Of a stretch of 40,124 nucleotides of DNA, positions 32,431-40,124 are shown in pieces. Positions within the stretch are counted from its first letter, which is position 1. The number at the start of each line of letters is the position of its first letter. The stretch covers positions 1 to 40,124 of the forward strand of contig JARIFA010000015.1 of assembly GCA_031127075.1 (NCBI GenBank), in the 5' to 3' direction. A program made the position numbers and the translations under genes. The notes under the pieces are model-generated. The model did not search any database, was not told the DNA's origin, and worked only from the letters and a program-made list of their open reading frames with translations. This DNA is from Gemmatimonadota bacterium (GTDB taxonomy: Bacteria; Gemmatimonadota; Gemmatimonadetes; Gemmatimonadales; Gemmatimonadaceae).

Positions 32431-33354
32431 TTATCGCGCCACGGCGAGCGCGATCCGCTCGCAGAGCGTCGGGAAGTCCATCCCCATCGCCGCGGCGGCC
32501 TGCGGCACGAGGCTCGTCCCCGTCATCCCGGGGAGCGTGTTCGCCTCGAGGCAGAAGAGCCCATCGGTGGGATGCAGCCGGAAGTCGATGCGTGCACACC
32601 CGGCGAGCTTCAGCGCGCGATACGCCGCCATCGCCTGACGCTGGGCGGCATCACGCACGTCATCCGGGATCGCGGCGGGGAAGATCTCCTCCGCCATCCC
32701 CGGGGTGTACTTGCACTCGTAGTCGTAGAGCTCGTGCTTGGGGATGATCTCCCCCACCGGCATCGGGGCGTCGGCGAGCACCCCCACCGTGAGCTCGCGC
32801 CCGGGCACGAACGCCTCGAGCATCACTTCGTCGTCATGGTGGAATGCTTCGGTGACGGCGGGCGCGAGCTGCGCCGCCGCCTTCACCACGGTGAGGCCGA
32901 CGGTGCTGCCCTGCTTGGAGGGCTTCACGACGAGCGGGAGTCCGAGCGCGGCGATCATCTCCTCGGTGAACGCCGGTGCGGTCCAGTCCGTGCCGTCCCC
33001 GGTCCGGACCATCCGCCACTCGGCGGTCGGCACCCCCGCCGCACGGAAGAGCTGCTTGGAAAGGTCCTTGTCCATCGCGAGTGCGCTCGCGAGGTGGCCG
33101 CTCCCGGTGTAGCGCACCCCGGCGAGGTCGAAGAGCGCCTGGATGGTGCCATCCTCTCCCGCCCCGCCGTGCAATGCCATCCACACCACCTCCGCGGCGC
33201 GTGCGTCGGGCAGGATCGCGAGGGGATCGGCGCCTGGATCCGCCGTCGTCACATCGTGCCCTTTCTGACGGAGCGCGTCGGCGACGCGCGTGCCGCTCGC
33301 GAGGGAGACCTCGCGTTCCGCGGAGGCGCCGCCGAGGAGGACGAGGATCCGCAT
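32431..33354 (-). CDS. ddl: D-alanine--D-alanine ligase
   Basis: This is a 307-residue cytoplasmic ligase. It makes D-Ala-D-Ala for peptidoglycan using ATP. Signatures in order: GGASAEREVSLASG near the N-terminus, ALHGGAGEDGTIQALFDLAG, VRYTGSGHLASALAMDKDLS, the ATP-grasp core PLVVKPSKQGSTVGLTVV, the ELYDYECKYTPGM substrate loop (Tyr present) and the Mg-binding end CARIDFRLHPTDG-LFCLEANTLPGMT. Length is normal. ATG 33354 lies two bases after the cystathionine beta-synthase stop. The N-terminal Glu in AEREVS and the Tyr loop support true Ddl activity, unlike the divergent copy at 10123. Confidence 0.97.
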   Translation of the reverse strand: MRILVLLGGASAEREVSLASGTRVADALRQKGHDVTTADPGADPLAILPDARAAEVVWMALHGGAGEDGTIQALFDLAGVRYTGSGHLASALAMDKDLSKQLFRAAGVPTAEWRMVRTGDGTDWTAPAFTEEMIAALGLPLVVKPSKQGSTVGLTVVKAAAQLAPAVTEAFHHDDEVMLEAFVPGRELTVGVLADAPMPVGEIIPKHELYDYECKYTPGMAEEIFPAAIPDDVRDAAQRQAMAAYRALKLAGCARIDFRLHPTDGLFCLEANTLPGMTGTSLVPQAAAAMGMDFPTLCERIALAVAR

Positions 33355-33356
33355 CG

Positions 33357-34754
33357 TCAGCGCGCCATCAGGAACTGCAGGAGGTCGCTGCGCGTGATGA
33401 TCCCCTGCACCGTGCCGTGGTCGCGCACGAGGAGCGCGGGGTTGTTGCGGCCGAGGAGTTTCACCGCCGCGTCGGCCGGCATCCCCGCGTCGACGACAGG
33501 GAAGGGCGCATCCATCACGTCGCTCACGGTGCGCTCGAGCACCTTGCTGTCCTCGAGGCCACGCACGCTGAGGATATGCTCGCTCACCGAGCCGACGCAG
33601 TTGGTGCCGTCCATCACCGGGAGCTGCGAGATGTCGTGGAGGCTCATCAGCCCGAGCGCCTGCCGCACGGAAGCGCCGGGCGCGGTGCTGACGATCGCGG
33701 GCGCGGCACCGGTCTTGGCGCCGAGGAGCTGGCCGAGCGTCGCCTTCTCGGGCTCGAGCAGCTGGTTCTCGCGCATCCACTCGTCGTTGAAGACCTTGGA
33801 GAGGTAGCGCTCGCCGGTGTCACAGAGGACGGTGACGACGCAGGCATCGGGGTCGTTGATGCGCCGGGCCACGGAGAGGGCGGCGTGGGCGATCAGGCCG
33901 GCGGATCCGCCGACGAAGATCCCCTCCTCACGGGTGAGGCGTCGGGCCATCGTGAAGGCATCGCGGTCGCTGACGGTGATGTAATCGTCGATGACACTGA
34001 GATCGAGCGCGCCAGGGACCTTGTCCTGTCCGATTCCCTCGACTTTATACGGAGCTCCCTGAGGCTTATTTGCGCCATTAGAGCGCCACACTTCGGCCAG
34101 AATCGAGCCAACTGGATCAGCGCCGACAATTTGAATATTCGGGTTCTGCTCCTTCAGGTACTTCCCCGTCCCACTGATCGTCCCACCCGTCCCCGCCCCC
34201 GCGACGAAGTGCGTGATCCGACCCTCCGTCTGCTCCCAGAGCTCCGGGCCCGTCGAGGCGTAGTGCGCCGCGGGGTTCGTCAGGTTGTAGAACTGGTTCG
34301 CGAGCACCGCGTTCGGCGTCTCCGTCGCGATCCGCTTCGCCATCGACGTGTAGCTGTCCGGATGCTCCGGCGGCACCGCCGTCGGCGTGATGATCACCTC
34401 GGCGCCGAACGCCTTCAGCAGCCGCACCTTCTCCTGCGACATCTTGTCCGGCATCGTGAAGATGCACTTGTAGCCCTTCAGTGCCGCCGCGATCGCGAGC
34501 CCCACGCCGGTGTTGCCGCTCGTCCCCTCGACGATCGTGCCCCCCGGCTTCAATTCACCGGACCGCTCGAACGCCTCGATCATCGGGAGCCCGATACGGT
34601 CCTTCACACTCCCGCCCGGGTTGAAGAACTCCGCCTTCCCGTAGACCGGCGTGCGGATCCCCTGCGCCACCCGCGTCAACCGGATGAGCGGGGTCCAGGC
34701 GATCGTCTCGAGGACGTTCGCATAGGGTCGGCGATGTCGCGGATGCTCGGGCAT
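33357..34754 (-). CDS. cbs: Cystathionine beta-synthase (PLP) with C-terminal CBS pair
   Basis: This is a 465-residue protein. Residues 1-330 are a fold-II PLP enzyme: Schiff-base K51 in GGSVKDRIG, the phosphate loop EGTSGNTG (77-84) and GAGTGGTISGTGKYL. Residues about 345-465 are two CBS domains (LMSLHDISQLPVMDG, VVDAGMPADAAVKLLGRNN). This architecture is that of bacterial cystathionine beta-synthases such as Rv1077; an O-acetylserine sulphhydrylase role cannot be excluded. It condenses serine or a serine ester with homocysteine or sulphide. Codons 206-247 have low-GC third positions unlike the rest of the gene. It follows mutS by 31 bases and precedes ddl by two. Confidence 0.93.
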   Translation of the reverse strand: MPEHPRHRRPYANVLETIAWTPLIRLTRVAQGIRTPVYGKAEFFNPGGSVKDRIGLPMIEAFERSGELKPGGTIVEGTSGNTGVGLAIAAALKGYKCIFTMPDKMSQEKVRLLKAFGAEVIITPTAVPPEHPDSYTSMAKRIATETPNAVLANQFYNLTNPAAHYASTGPELWEQTEGRITHFVAGAGTGGTISGTGKYLKEQNPNIQIVGADPVGSILAEVWRSNGANKPQGAPYKVEGIGQDKVPGALDLSVIDDYITVSDRDAFTMARRLTREEGIFVGGSAGLIAHAALSVARRINDPDACVVTVLCDTGERYLSKVFNDEWMRENQLLEPEKATLGQLLGAKTGAAPAIVSTAPGASVRQALGLMSLHDISQLPVMDGTNCVGSVSEHILSVRGLEDSKVLERTVSDVMDAPFPVVDAGMPADAAVKLLGRNNPALLVRDHGTVQGIITRSDLLQFLMAR

Positions 34755-34785
34755 GGCGATCTCGAGAGGAGAGGAAGGGCGAAAG

Positions 34786-37470
34786 CTAGCCGTGACGTCC
34801 CGCGCGCGCGGCGGCGGCGAGCTCGGCGAGTAGGGTGAGCGCCTGCATCGGCGTGAGGCTGTCGGGGTCGAGGCCACGGAGGCGCTCGGCGATGGGATCG
34901 GGAGCCCCGACAAAGAGCCCGAGTTGGTCCGCCGGCGCGCGCTCGGACGGCTCCGCCGGCGCACGACCACCGCGACGCGACGCGCCCGCACGCGCAGGAG
35001 GGACCGCGGCGGGATCCCCGTCGACGGTCGGAGCGACCTGCTCCTGCTCGAGATGCCAAAGCAGGTCGCGTGCCCGCGCGATCACCGGGGTCGGGAGCCC
35101 CGCCAGACGACCGACCTCGATCCCGTACGACCGGTCCGCGCCGCCCGGCTGCAACCGATGCAGGAAGAGGATCTGGTCCCCGACCTCGCGCACCGCGACG
35201 TTCGCGTTACGCACACCCGAGAGCCGGTCGGCGAGCTGCGTGAGCTCGTGATAGTGCGTCGCGAACATGGTGCAACACCCCACCTGGTCGTGCAGGTGCT
35301 CCGTCACCGCCCACGCGATCGAGAGGCCGTCCCACGTCGCGGTGCCACGTCCGATCTCGTCGAGCAGCACCAGGCTCCGCGCTGTCGCCGTATGCAGGAT
35401 GGCACTGGTCTCCGCCATCTCCACCATAAACGTCGACTGACCGCGCACGAGATTGTCGCTCGCGCCGACGCGCGTGAAGACGCGGTCTGTCACCCCCACA
35501 CGCGCCGCACTCGCCGGGACGAAGCTCCCCATCTGCGCCATCAGCACGAGCAGCCCGATCTGTCGGAGGATCGTGCTCTTGCCGGCCATGTTCGGCCCGG
35601 TGAGGATGATCATCCGCGCCTCGGGCGAGAAGGTCACGTCGTTCGGCACGAACTGGTCGCGCGGCATCATCCGCTCCACCACCGGATGTCGCCCGCGCAC
35701 GATCTCGAGCCCCGGGACGTCATCCACCGTCGGCCGCACATAGCCCTCCTGCGCCGCCACCTCCGCGAGCGCCGCGAGCACATCGAGCTGCGCACAGCGC
35801 CGCGCGATCCCCTGCAGCCGCGTCACCTGCGCCCCCACCCGCGCGCGCAGCCCCTCGACCAGCTCGCGCTCGAGCGTCTCCATCCGCTCGGTGGCGTGGA
35901 GCACCTTCTCCTCGAACGCCTTCAAGGCCGGCGTGATGTAGCGCTCGGCCCCCGTCAGCGTCTGCCGACGCTGGTAGTCGACCGGCACGAGGTCACGGTT
36001 CGCGTTCGTGATCTCGATGTAATAGCCGAACACCCGGTTGTAGCCGACCTTGAGCGAGGCGATCCCGGTCCGCGCCCGCTCCTCCGCCTGCAGCGCGGCG
36101 ATCGCGTCCTTCCCGCCGGATGCGATGGCGCGCAGCTCGTCGAGCGTCGCATCCACACCCGGCGCGACGGTCTCGCCGTCGCCGTACGCGAGGGGTGGCC
36201 GCGTGACGATGGTCCGCTGCAATTCGGCCGCGAGCTCCGCCGCATCGTCCCACGCCCCCACCACCTCGGCGAGCACGCCGGCGCCGCCCGCCGGCACCGC
36301 TCGCCGCACCACCGGCAGGCGCGCCAGTGAATCGCCGAGGGCGCGGAGATCGCGCGGCGTCGCGCGCAGCGCGGCGGTGCGTCCGGCGAGCCGCTCGATG
36401 TCGCGCACCCCATCCAACGCCTCACAGAGTGCCGCGCGCGCGAGGCCGTCCTCGACGAGGGCCGTCACGGCGTCCAGCCGCGCGGTGATCGCCGCGACCT
36501 CGGTCAACGGCGCGAGGATCCATTGCCGCAACAGCCGCGCGCCCATCGGCGTCTGCGTGCGGTCGAGGACGCCCAGGAGGGTGCCGGTGGTATCGCCGCT
36601 CGCGCGGAGCGACTCCACGAGTTCAAGGTTGCGGCGCGTCATCTCGTCGAGCGGCATCGTGCCGCCGGGGCGTTCCACCACCGGCCGTGCGAGATGCGGG
36701 ACGCCGCCGGGCTGGAGTTCCTTCAGGTAGCGGAGCAACGCGCCGGCGGCGCCGACCGCCAGGTCATCCTCGGGACCGATGCCGAACCCCTCAAGCGAGC
36801 GCACGCCGAAGTGCTGCGCCAGGCCGTCCATCGCCAACGCGGGCTCGAACTCCCACCCCTCGCGCGGGGTGACGAGCGCCTCACTCCCATCGACGAGCGG
36901 TCGGAGCGTCTCCCCGAGCGCACCCGTCGGGACGACGAGCTCGCGTGGCGCGAGGCGCGCGAGCGCCGCCTCCGCATCCGCTCGGCGGCAGCGCACGAGC
37001 CGGAGCTCACCGGTCGAGAGATCCACTGCGGCGATACCGACCTCGCTCACCGCCCCCGGAGTCGCCGCGCTCGCGCTGACGGCGCAGAGCCAGGTGTTGC
37101 GCGCCGCGTCGAGGAGATCGTCGGCGAAGGCGGCCCCCGGCGTCACCGTCTCGATCACCGCGCGCTTCACGATCCCCTTCGCGAGCTTGGGATCCTCCAT
37201 CTGCTCGCAGATCGCGACGCGATGCCCCTGCTGGACGAGGCGGCGCAGATATTCGGGCGCCGCCTTCACCGGCACTCCTGCGAGCGGCACTTCGGCCGCA
37301 CCGCCGTTGTTCCGTGAGGTCAGGGTGAGGTCGAGCGCACGCGCGGCGACCTCGGCGTCCTCGTAGAACATCTCGTAGAAGTCGCCCATCCGGAAAAACA
37401 GGATGGCGTTGGGGTGCCGCGCCTTGATCTCGCGGTACTGCGCCATCAGCGGGGTCGCGGCGCCGCTCAT
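34786..37470 (-). CDS. mutS: DNA mismatch repair protein MutS
   Basis: This is an 894-residue MutS1-type protein. The N-terminal mismatch-binding motif FYE is present in FRMGDFYEMFYEDAE, followed by LTLTSRN. The ATPase has Walker A GPNMAGKST near residue 620, the downstream LRQIGLLVLMAQMGSFVPA and Walker B with LLDEIGRGTATWDG, then CTMFATHYHELT. The usual GTSTFDG or GTSTYDG is GTATWDG, a mild variant. The C-terminal tail has a linker rich in Pro, Ala and Arg (DGDPAAVPPARAGASRRGG) and then a short helical end. It recognises mispairs and starts repair. ATG 37470 overlaps the stop of the TPR/SPOR gene as ATGA. Confidence 0.98.
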   Translation of the reverse strand: MSGAATPLMAQYREIKARHPNAILFFRMGDFYEMFYEDAEVAARALDLTLTSRNNGGAAEVPLAGVPVKAAPEYLRRLVQQGHRVAICEQMEDPKLAKGIVKRAVIETVTPGAAFADDLLDAARNTWLCAVSASAATPGAVSEVGIAAVDLSTGELRLVRCRRADAEAALARLAPRELVVPTGALGETLRPLVDGSEALVTPREGWEFEPALAMDGLAQHFGVRSLEGFGIGPEDDLAVGAAGALLRYLKELQPGGVPHLARPVVERPGGTMPLDEMTRRNLELVESLRASGDTTGTLLGVLDRTQTPMGARLLRQWILAPLTEVAAITARLDAVTALVEDGLARAALCEALDGVRDIERLAGRTAALRATPRDLRALGDSLARLPVVRRAVPAGGAGVLAEVVGAWDDAAELAAELQRTIVTRPPLAYGDGETVAPGVDATLDELRAIASGGKDAIAALQAEERARTGIASLKVGYNRVFGYYIEITNANRDLVPVDYQRRQTLTGAERYITPALKAFEEKVLHATERMETLERELVEGLRARVGAQVTRLQGIARRCAQLDVLAALAEVAAQEGYVRPTVDDVPGLEIVRGRHPVVERMMPRDQFVPNDVTFSPEARMIILTGPNMAGKSTILRQIGLLVLMAQMGSFVPASAARVGVTDRVFTRVGASDNLVRGQSTFMVEMAETSAILHTATARSLVLLDEIGRGTATWDGLSIAWAVTEHLHDQVGCCTMFATHYHELTQLADRLSGVRNANVAVREVGDQILFLHRLQPGGADRSYGIEVGRLAGLPTPVIARARDLLWHLEQEQVAPTVDGDPAAVPPARAGASRRGGRAPAEPSERAPADQLGLFVGAPDPIAERLRGLDPDSLTPMQALTLLAELAAAARAGRHG

Positions 37471-38474
37471 CGTGTGGGTGCCTCGGTCACAAAGGTCGAG
37501 GCGCCGGTGCGGCGGGTGTGCGCACTGGCGGCGGTCTCCGCCTCCACGCGCGACGTGAACCGGCCGAAGCGCACTTTGAAAGGGTATGAGCCACCGAGCA
37601 CCTCATCGACGCGCACGCCCGTGAGGCTCGGACCGAGCCGCCGTACGACGGCGGTGGCCTGATCGCGCGTCGCATAGGCACCGAGCTGGACCGTCCACTC
37701 CACGGCGGGCGCCGTGCCTCGAGGCGTCGTGGGGACAGGCGCCGCGGGGACAGGCGCCGATGCGGGGCGAGGTTCGGTCACCGGTGCAGTCGCCGCGCTC
37801 GTGGTGTCCGCGGGCGTCGCCTCGAGATTCGCGCAGCTGATCAGCAGGACCTCATAGCGGGTGAGGAGGTCCGTCGCCTCGCGCGGCGCGCGCGGATCGC
37901 GCGCCGCACGACCGAGCCGCGCGCGCCCGTCACGCAGAATCGGGCAGGCCGTCACGGCCTCGCCACGTTCCAGGAGGAGCCGCCCATGCCAGAGCGCCGC
38001 TTCGGCGCGCGCCGGTGCCTCGGGCGTCTCGCGCGCGAGCCGTTCGAGATACTGTTCCGCCGCCGCCCGATCCCCGCGCGCGAGCTCCCCCTGCGCGAGC
38101 CGCAGCATCGCCTCACCGGCGAGCGCGCTCCCGTCGAACTCGAGCATCAATCGGAGGTAATCCTGCTGTGCCGCATCCCACGATTCCGCGAGCGTCGCGC
38201 GCCAAAAGAGGATCGTCGCCTCATCGGGCGAGCCCGGGGTGACGCGCGCAAGCACGGAGTCCACCACCGAGCGACCCACCGCCCCGGCGCCCTCGTTCAC
38301 GAGGCGGCGCGCGCGCGCGACCGCGCTGTCAAGCGCCGGGGTCGATGCGGATTGGGCGGCCACCGGGGCGGCGACCGGCAGGCACAGCGACACGAGCAGC
38401 GCCGCCACCGAGGCCCACGAGCGAATCCCCGGCCAGGCCACTCGATACGCCCGAGGGCGCACACCGGGCCTCAT
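37467..38474 (-). CDS. Exported TPR-repeat protein with C-terminal SPOR domain
   Basis: This protein has 335 residues from ATG 38474. A signal peptide (SVAALLVSLCLPVAAPVAAQ) is followed by helical TPR-like repeats (ATILFWRATLAESWDAAQQD, LAGEAMLRLAQGELARGDRA, AEAALWHGRLLLERGEAV). A Pro/Ala/Thr linker precedes a SPOR domain at about 260-335 (VEWTVQLGAYATRDQATAVV, GSYPFKVRFGRFTSRVEAE). SPOR domains bind glycan strands stripped of peptides at division sites, so a periplasmic cell-wall role is likely. A GTG at 38501 overlaps the holA stop as GTGA and would add nine residues; that arrangement recurs in this genome and is a fair alternative start. It is an unusual passenger between holA and mutS. 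Confidence 0.87.
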   Translation of the reverse strand: MRPGVRPRAYRVAWPGIRSWASVAALLVSLCLPVAAPVAAQSASTPALDSAVARARRLVNEGAGAVGRSVVDSVLARVTPGSPDEATILFWRATLAESWDAAQQDYLRLMLEFDGSALAGEAMLRLAQGELARGDRAAAEQYLERLARETPEAPARAEAALWHGRLLLERGEAVTACPILRDGRARLGRAARDPRAPREATDLLTRYEVLLISCANLEATPADTTSAATAPVTEPRPASAPVPAAPVPTTPRGTAPAVEWTVQLGAYATRDQATAVVRRLGPSLTGVRVDEVLGGSYPFKVRFGRFTSRVEAETAASAHTRRTGASTFVTEAPTR

Positions 38475-38497
38475 GGTCGCGCCGGACACGAGCACCC

Positions 38498-39568
38498 TCA
38501 CGCCGCGCCCCGCGCCGGCCGCGCGGCCTTCGGCACCGCGGCGAGGCCCAGGACGAGCGACCGCAACAACTGCGCCTCGCTCGAGACCTTGGTGTCTTTC
38601 ATCGCGCGATCGGCCTGCCGCAGTTGCTCGAGGCCGCGATCGATATCGGCAGCGGACCACCGGCTGAGGTGTCGGGCCCAGCACTTCACCGCGTCGCCCC
38701 AGGATTGTCCGGTGTAGGCACCACCGGATCCTTTGAGGAACGCGAAGAACTCGCTTTCGAGTCGCTGCGCCGGCAGGCCGCGCGCGCGCGCCGCGAGCCC
38801 CCATCCGATGGCGAGGGTCTGTGTCGCGAGCGCCATCACGAGCGTCACGCCACTCGACTTCGGTTGCGCGAGCGCATCCTCCACGAGGGTGAGCGCGGTC
38901 GCCGTGTCACGCCGCGCGACGGCGTCGAGGAAATCGCCCACCGTGTGGCCCGGCCGCACCCCGGTCACCGCCTCCACCGCCGCGGTGTCGATCGGCGCGC
39001 CGGCGGTATACGCCACGAGCTTGCGCAGTTCGCCGTCGAGGAGCGAGAGGTCGCTCCCGCCGTAGGCGGCGAGGAGCGTCGCCGCCTCGGGGAGGATCGT
39101 CCCGCCACAGACGGTCGTCGTCTGGTGCACGATCCACTTCACGAGGTCCTCGCCCTCGAGCGCACGGAACTCCACGACATTGGCCGCCGCGGTCCAGGGC
39201 GCCGCCGGGGCGTCCCCCGCGGGCAGGACGAGCAGGAGCACCGTCTCCGCGGCGGGCTGCGTGAGATACGTGAGGAGCCGTGGCTGCACCGCCTTCTTCA
39301 GGGCGCCGGGATCCCGCAACACCACCACGCGGCGCTCGGCGAGCATCGGCAACGCATCGAGCGCCCCGGCGAGTCGGCCGGCGTCACACTCCCCGCCGCG
39401 CAGCACCTCGAGATTGAAGTCTCGCGTGCCCGCGTCCGTCGCCGCCTCGATGACGCGACGCACCCAGAGATCTTTGAGGTGGTCGTCGGCGCCGTGGAAG
39501 ACGTAGACCGGAGCGAGTGGCCCCTTCGCGACGGCCCCCTTGAACGCGGTCATCGACAGGGTCGGCAT
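38498..39568 (-). CDS. holA: DNA polymerase III delta subunit
   Basis: This is a 356-residue clamp-loader subunit. It opens the sliding clamp and bridges the loader to the polymerase. The HolA pattern is clear: an N-terminal PVYVFHGADDHLKDLWVRRV (the degenerate P-loop region), LEVLRGGECDAGRLAGALDA, LPMLAERRVVVLRDPGALKK, then the collar domain with GGSDLSLLDGELRKL, the C-terminal HTVGDFLDAVARRD and LRQADRAMKDTKVSSEAQLL. No Walker A is expected in delta and none is seen. ATG 39568 follows an in-frame GTG at 39571. It heads the long minus-strand run to queF and is separated from the sigma-factor gene by a hairpin. Confidence 0.95.
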   Translation of the reverse strand: MPTLSMTAFKGAVAKGPLAPVYVFHGADDHLKDLWVRRVIEAATDAGTRDFNLEVLRGGECDAGRLAGALDALPMLAERRVVVLRDPGALKKAVQPRLLTYLTQPAAETVLLLVLPAGDAPAAPWTAAANVVEFRALEGEDLVKWIVHQTTTVCGGTILPEAATLLAAYGGSDLSLLDGELRKLVAYTAGAPIDTAAVEAVTGVRPGHTVGDFLDAVARRDTATALTLVEDALAQPKSSGVTLVMALATQTLAIGWGLAARARGLPAQRLESEFFAFLKGSGGAYTGQSWGDAVKCWARHLSRWSAADIDRGLEQLRQADRAMKDTKVSSEAQLLRSLVLGLAAVPKAARPARGAA

Positions 39569-39596
39569 CACCCGGAATATAGCGCCGGAACGACGA

Positions 39597-39622
39597 CGCC
39601 CCTCCGGTTGCCCGGAGGGGCG
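39597..39622 (-). terminator. 11-bp hairpin with GCAA loop after the sigma-factor gene
   Basis: CGCCCCTCCGG (39597-39607) pairs with CCGGAGGGGCG (39612-39622). The minus-strand loop is GCAA, as in the hairpin at 27981. It lies 58 bases past the sigma stop and 28 bases before the holA start. No T tract follows. It probably ends the sigma-factor transcript. Confidence 0.75.
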
Positions 39623-39680
39623 CGTCCCACGCTCCGTCGGTGATCGTCGCGACCCCTTTCGAGGCCGGACCCCCCTTCAC

Positions 39681-40124
39681 CTAGCGAAGCGCAGGCTCGA
39701 TGATCTCCGCAAACGCCCCGCGCGCCCGGTTCAGCCGCGACTTCACGGTGCCGAGGTTGCACTGGGTGAGGTCGGCGATCTCCTCGTACGACCGGCCTTC
39801 CAACTCCCGCATCACGAACACCTGCCGGTGGTGCACCGGGAGCTGTGCGACGGTCGCCTCGACCAACTCGCGCACGTGCCGCTTCCGGAAGAGGTCGTCA
39901 GGTCGCGAGGTGGTGTCCTCGAACTCGAGTGGACGGTCCTCGTCGTCCTGATCCGCGCTCAGCGCCTGATAGAGCACGATGGGGTTCCGCCCACGGTTCC
40001 GGAGCTCGTTCTTCGCGAGGTTCGACGCGATCGTGTAGATCCAGGTCGAGAACTTCTTCGTCCGGTCGAACCGCGCGAGATGGCGGTGCACCCGAATGAA
40101 AGCCTCCTGCACGAGGTCCTCGGC
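39681..40124 (-). CDS. ECF-type RNA polymerase sigma factor (5' end cut by window edge)
   Basis: The frame is open from the right edge to the TAG at 39681 (147 residues seen). It begins inside region 2 with AEDLVQEAFIRVHRHLARFD and continues FSTWIYTIASNLAKNELRNR, the -10-binding helices. After an acidic linker (SADQDDEDRPLEFEDTTSRP) comes region 4: LPVHHRQVFVMRELEGRSYE, EIADLTQCNLGTVKSRLNRA. This is an extracytoplasmic-function sigma factor of the RpoE-like group. The probable start, a few dozen codons before the edge, and any anti-sigma partner are not visible; no anti-sigma gene follows directly, as a hairpin and holA come next. Confidence 0.93.
   Translation of the reverse strand, partial: AEDLVQEAFIRVHRHLARFDRTKKFSTWIYTIASNLAKNELRNRGRNPIVLYQALSADQDDEDRPLEFEDTTSRPDDLFRKRHVRELVEATVAQLPVHHRQVFVMRELEGRSYEEIADLTQCNLGTVKSRLNRARGAFAEIIEPALR

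Overview
The window is high-GC DNA (visibly about 65-70% G+C) with strong G/C preference at third codon positions. Genes are tightly packed and several overlap by four bases (ATGA or GTGA). The gene mix suggests a Gemmatimonadota bacterium: a Vps10/BNR-repeat exported protein, a DUF5916 beta-barrel, paired M16 peptidases, a rhomboid with a DUF6576-type tail, and many exported M20/M28 peptidases. This assignment is an inference from gene content; no rRNA or other phylogenetic marker is present. I see no insertion sequence, integrase, phage gene or CRISPR array.

Layout. (1) 1-5908, minus strand: a run of four genes. A helical protein of unknown function, an HD-GYP phosphodiesterase and a PAS-GGDEF diguanylate cyclase follow one another with four-base overlaps, then a BNR/sortilin-type exported protein runs off the left edge. 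The first two proteins appear to share an N-terminal module, so this looks like a c-di-GMP signalling unit. (2) 5920-13013, plus strand: a GMC oxidoreductase with a possible [3Fe-4S] cysteine motif, transketolase, a Ddl-like ATP-grasp enzyme, an outer-membrane beta-barrel and a VKOR-type membrane oxidoreductase. (3) 13023-22996, mostly minus strand: a lipoprotein; an aquaporin - M20 peptidase - DUF5916 operon; a divergent plus-strand M28 peptidase; a DUF5995/cNMP-domain fusion; and a di-haem cytochrome c peroxidase. (4) 23129-26388: a very short MscL, then an AT-rich regulatory gap in front of a LuxR-type regulator with a degenerate receiver domain, a DMT (DUF606) transporter, a polysaccharide deacetylase and a DoxX-like protein. 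(5) 26484-28142: a minus-strand trio (SRPBCC, DUF4287, MerB-like) lying beyond the 3' end of a tRNA-Phe(GAA) gene. (6) 28283-31131: two coupled M16 peptidases, one catalytic and one lacking the zinc motif. (7) 31198-39568, minus strand: a long housekeeping run in transcription order holA, TPR/SPOR protein, mutS, cystathionine beta-synthase, ddl, rhomboid, queF. (8) 39681-40124: an ECF sigma factor cut by the right edge.

How the genes work together. The window mixes core metabolism, DNA maintenance and peptidoglycan synthesis (tkt, cbs, holA, mutS, ddl, queF) with secreted proteolysis and envelope functions and at least two signalling units. Four strong GC-rich hairpins lie at gene ends and none is followed by a T tract, which suggests that U-tract-independent termination is normal here. 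The most unusual points are the tandem-operator architecture before the LuxR gene, a sharply bounded low-GC3 patch inside the cystathionine beta-synthase gene, an aquaporin with a plant NIP-like W/V/A/R filter, an insertion in the QueF active-site loop, a Cys-for-Asp change in the MerB-like protein and the DUF5995-cNMP fusion.
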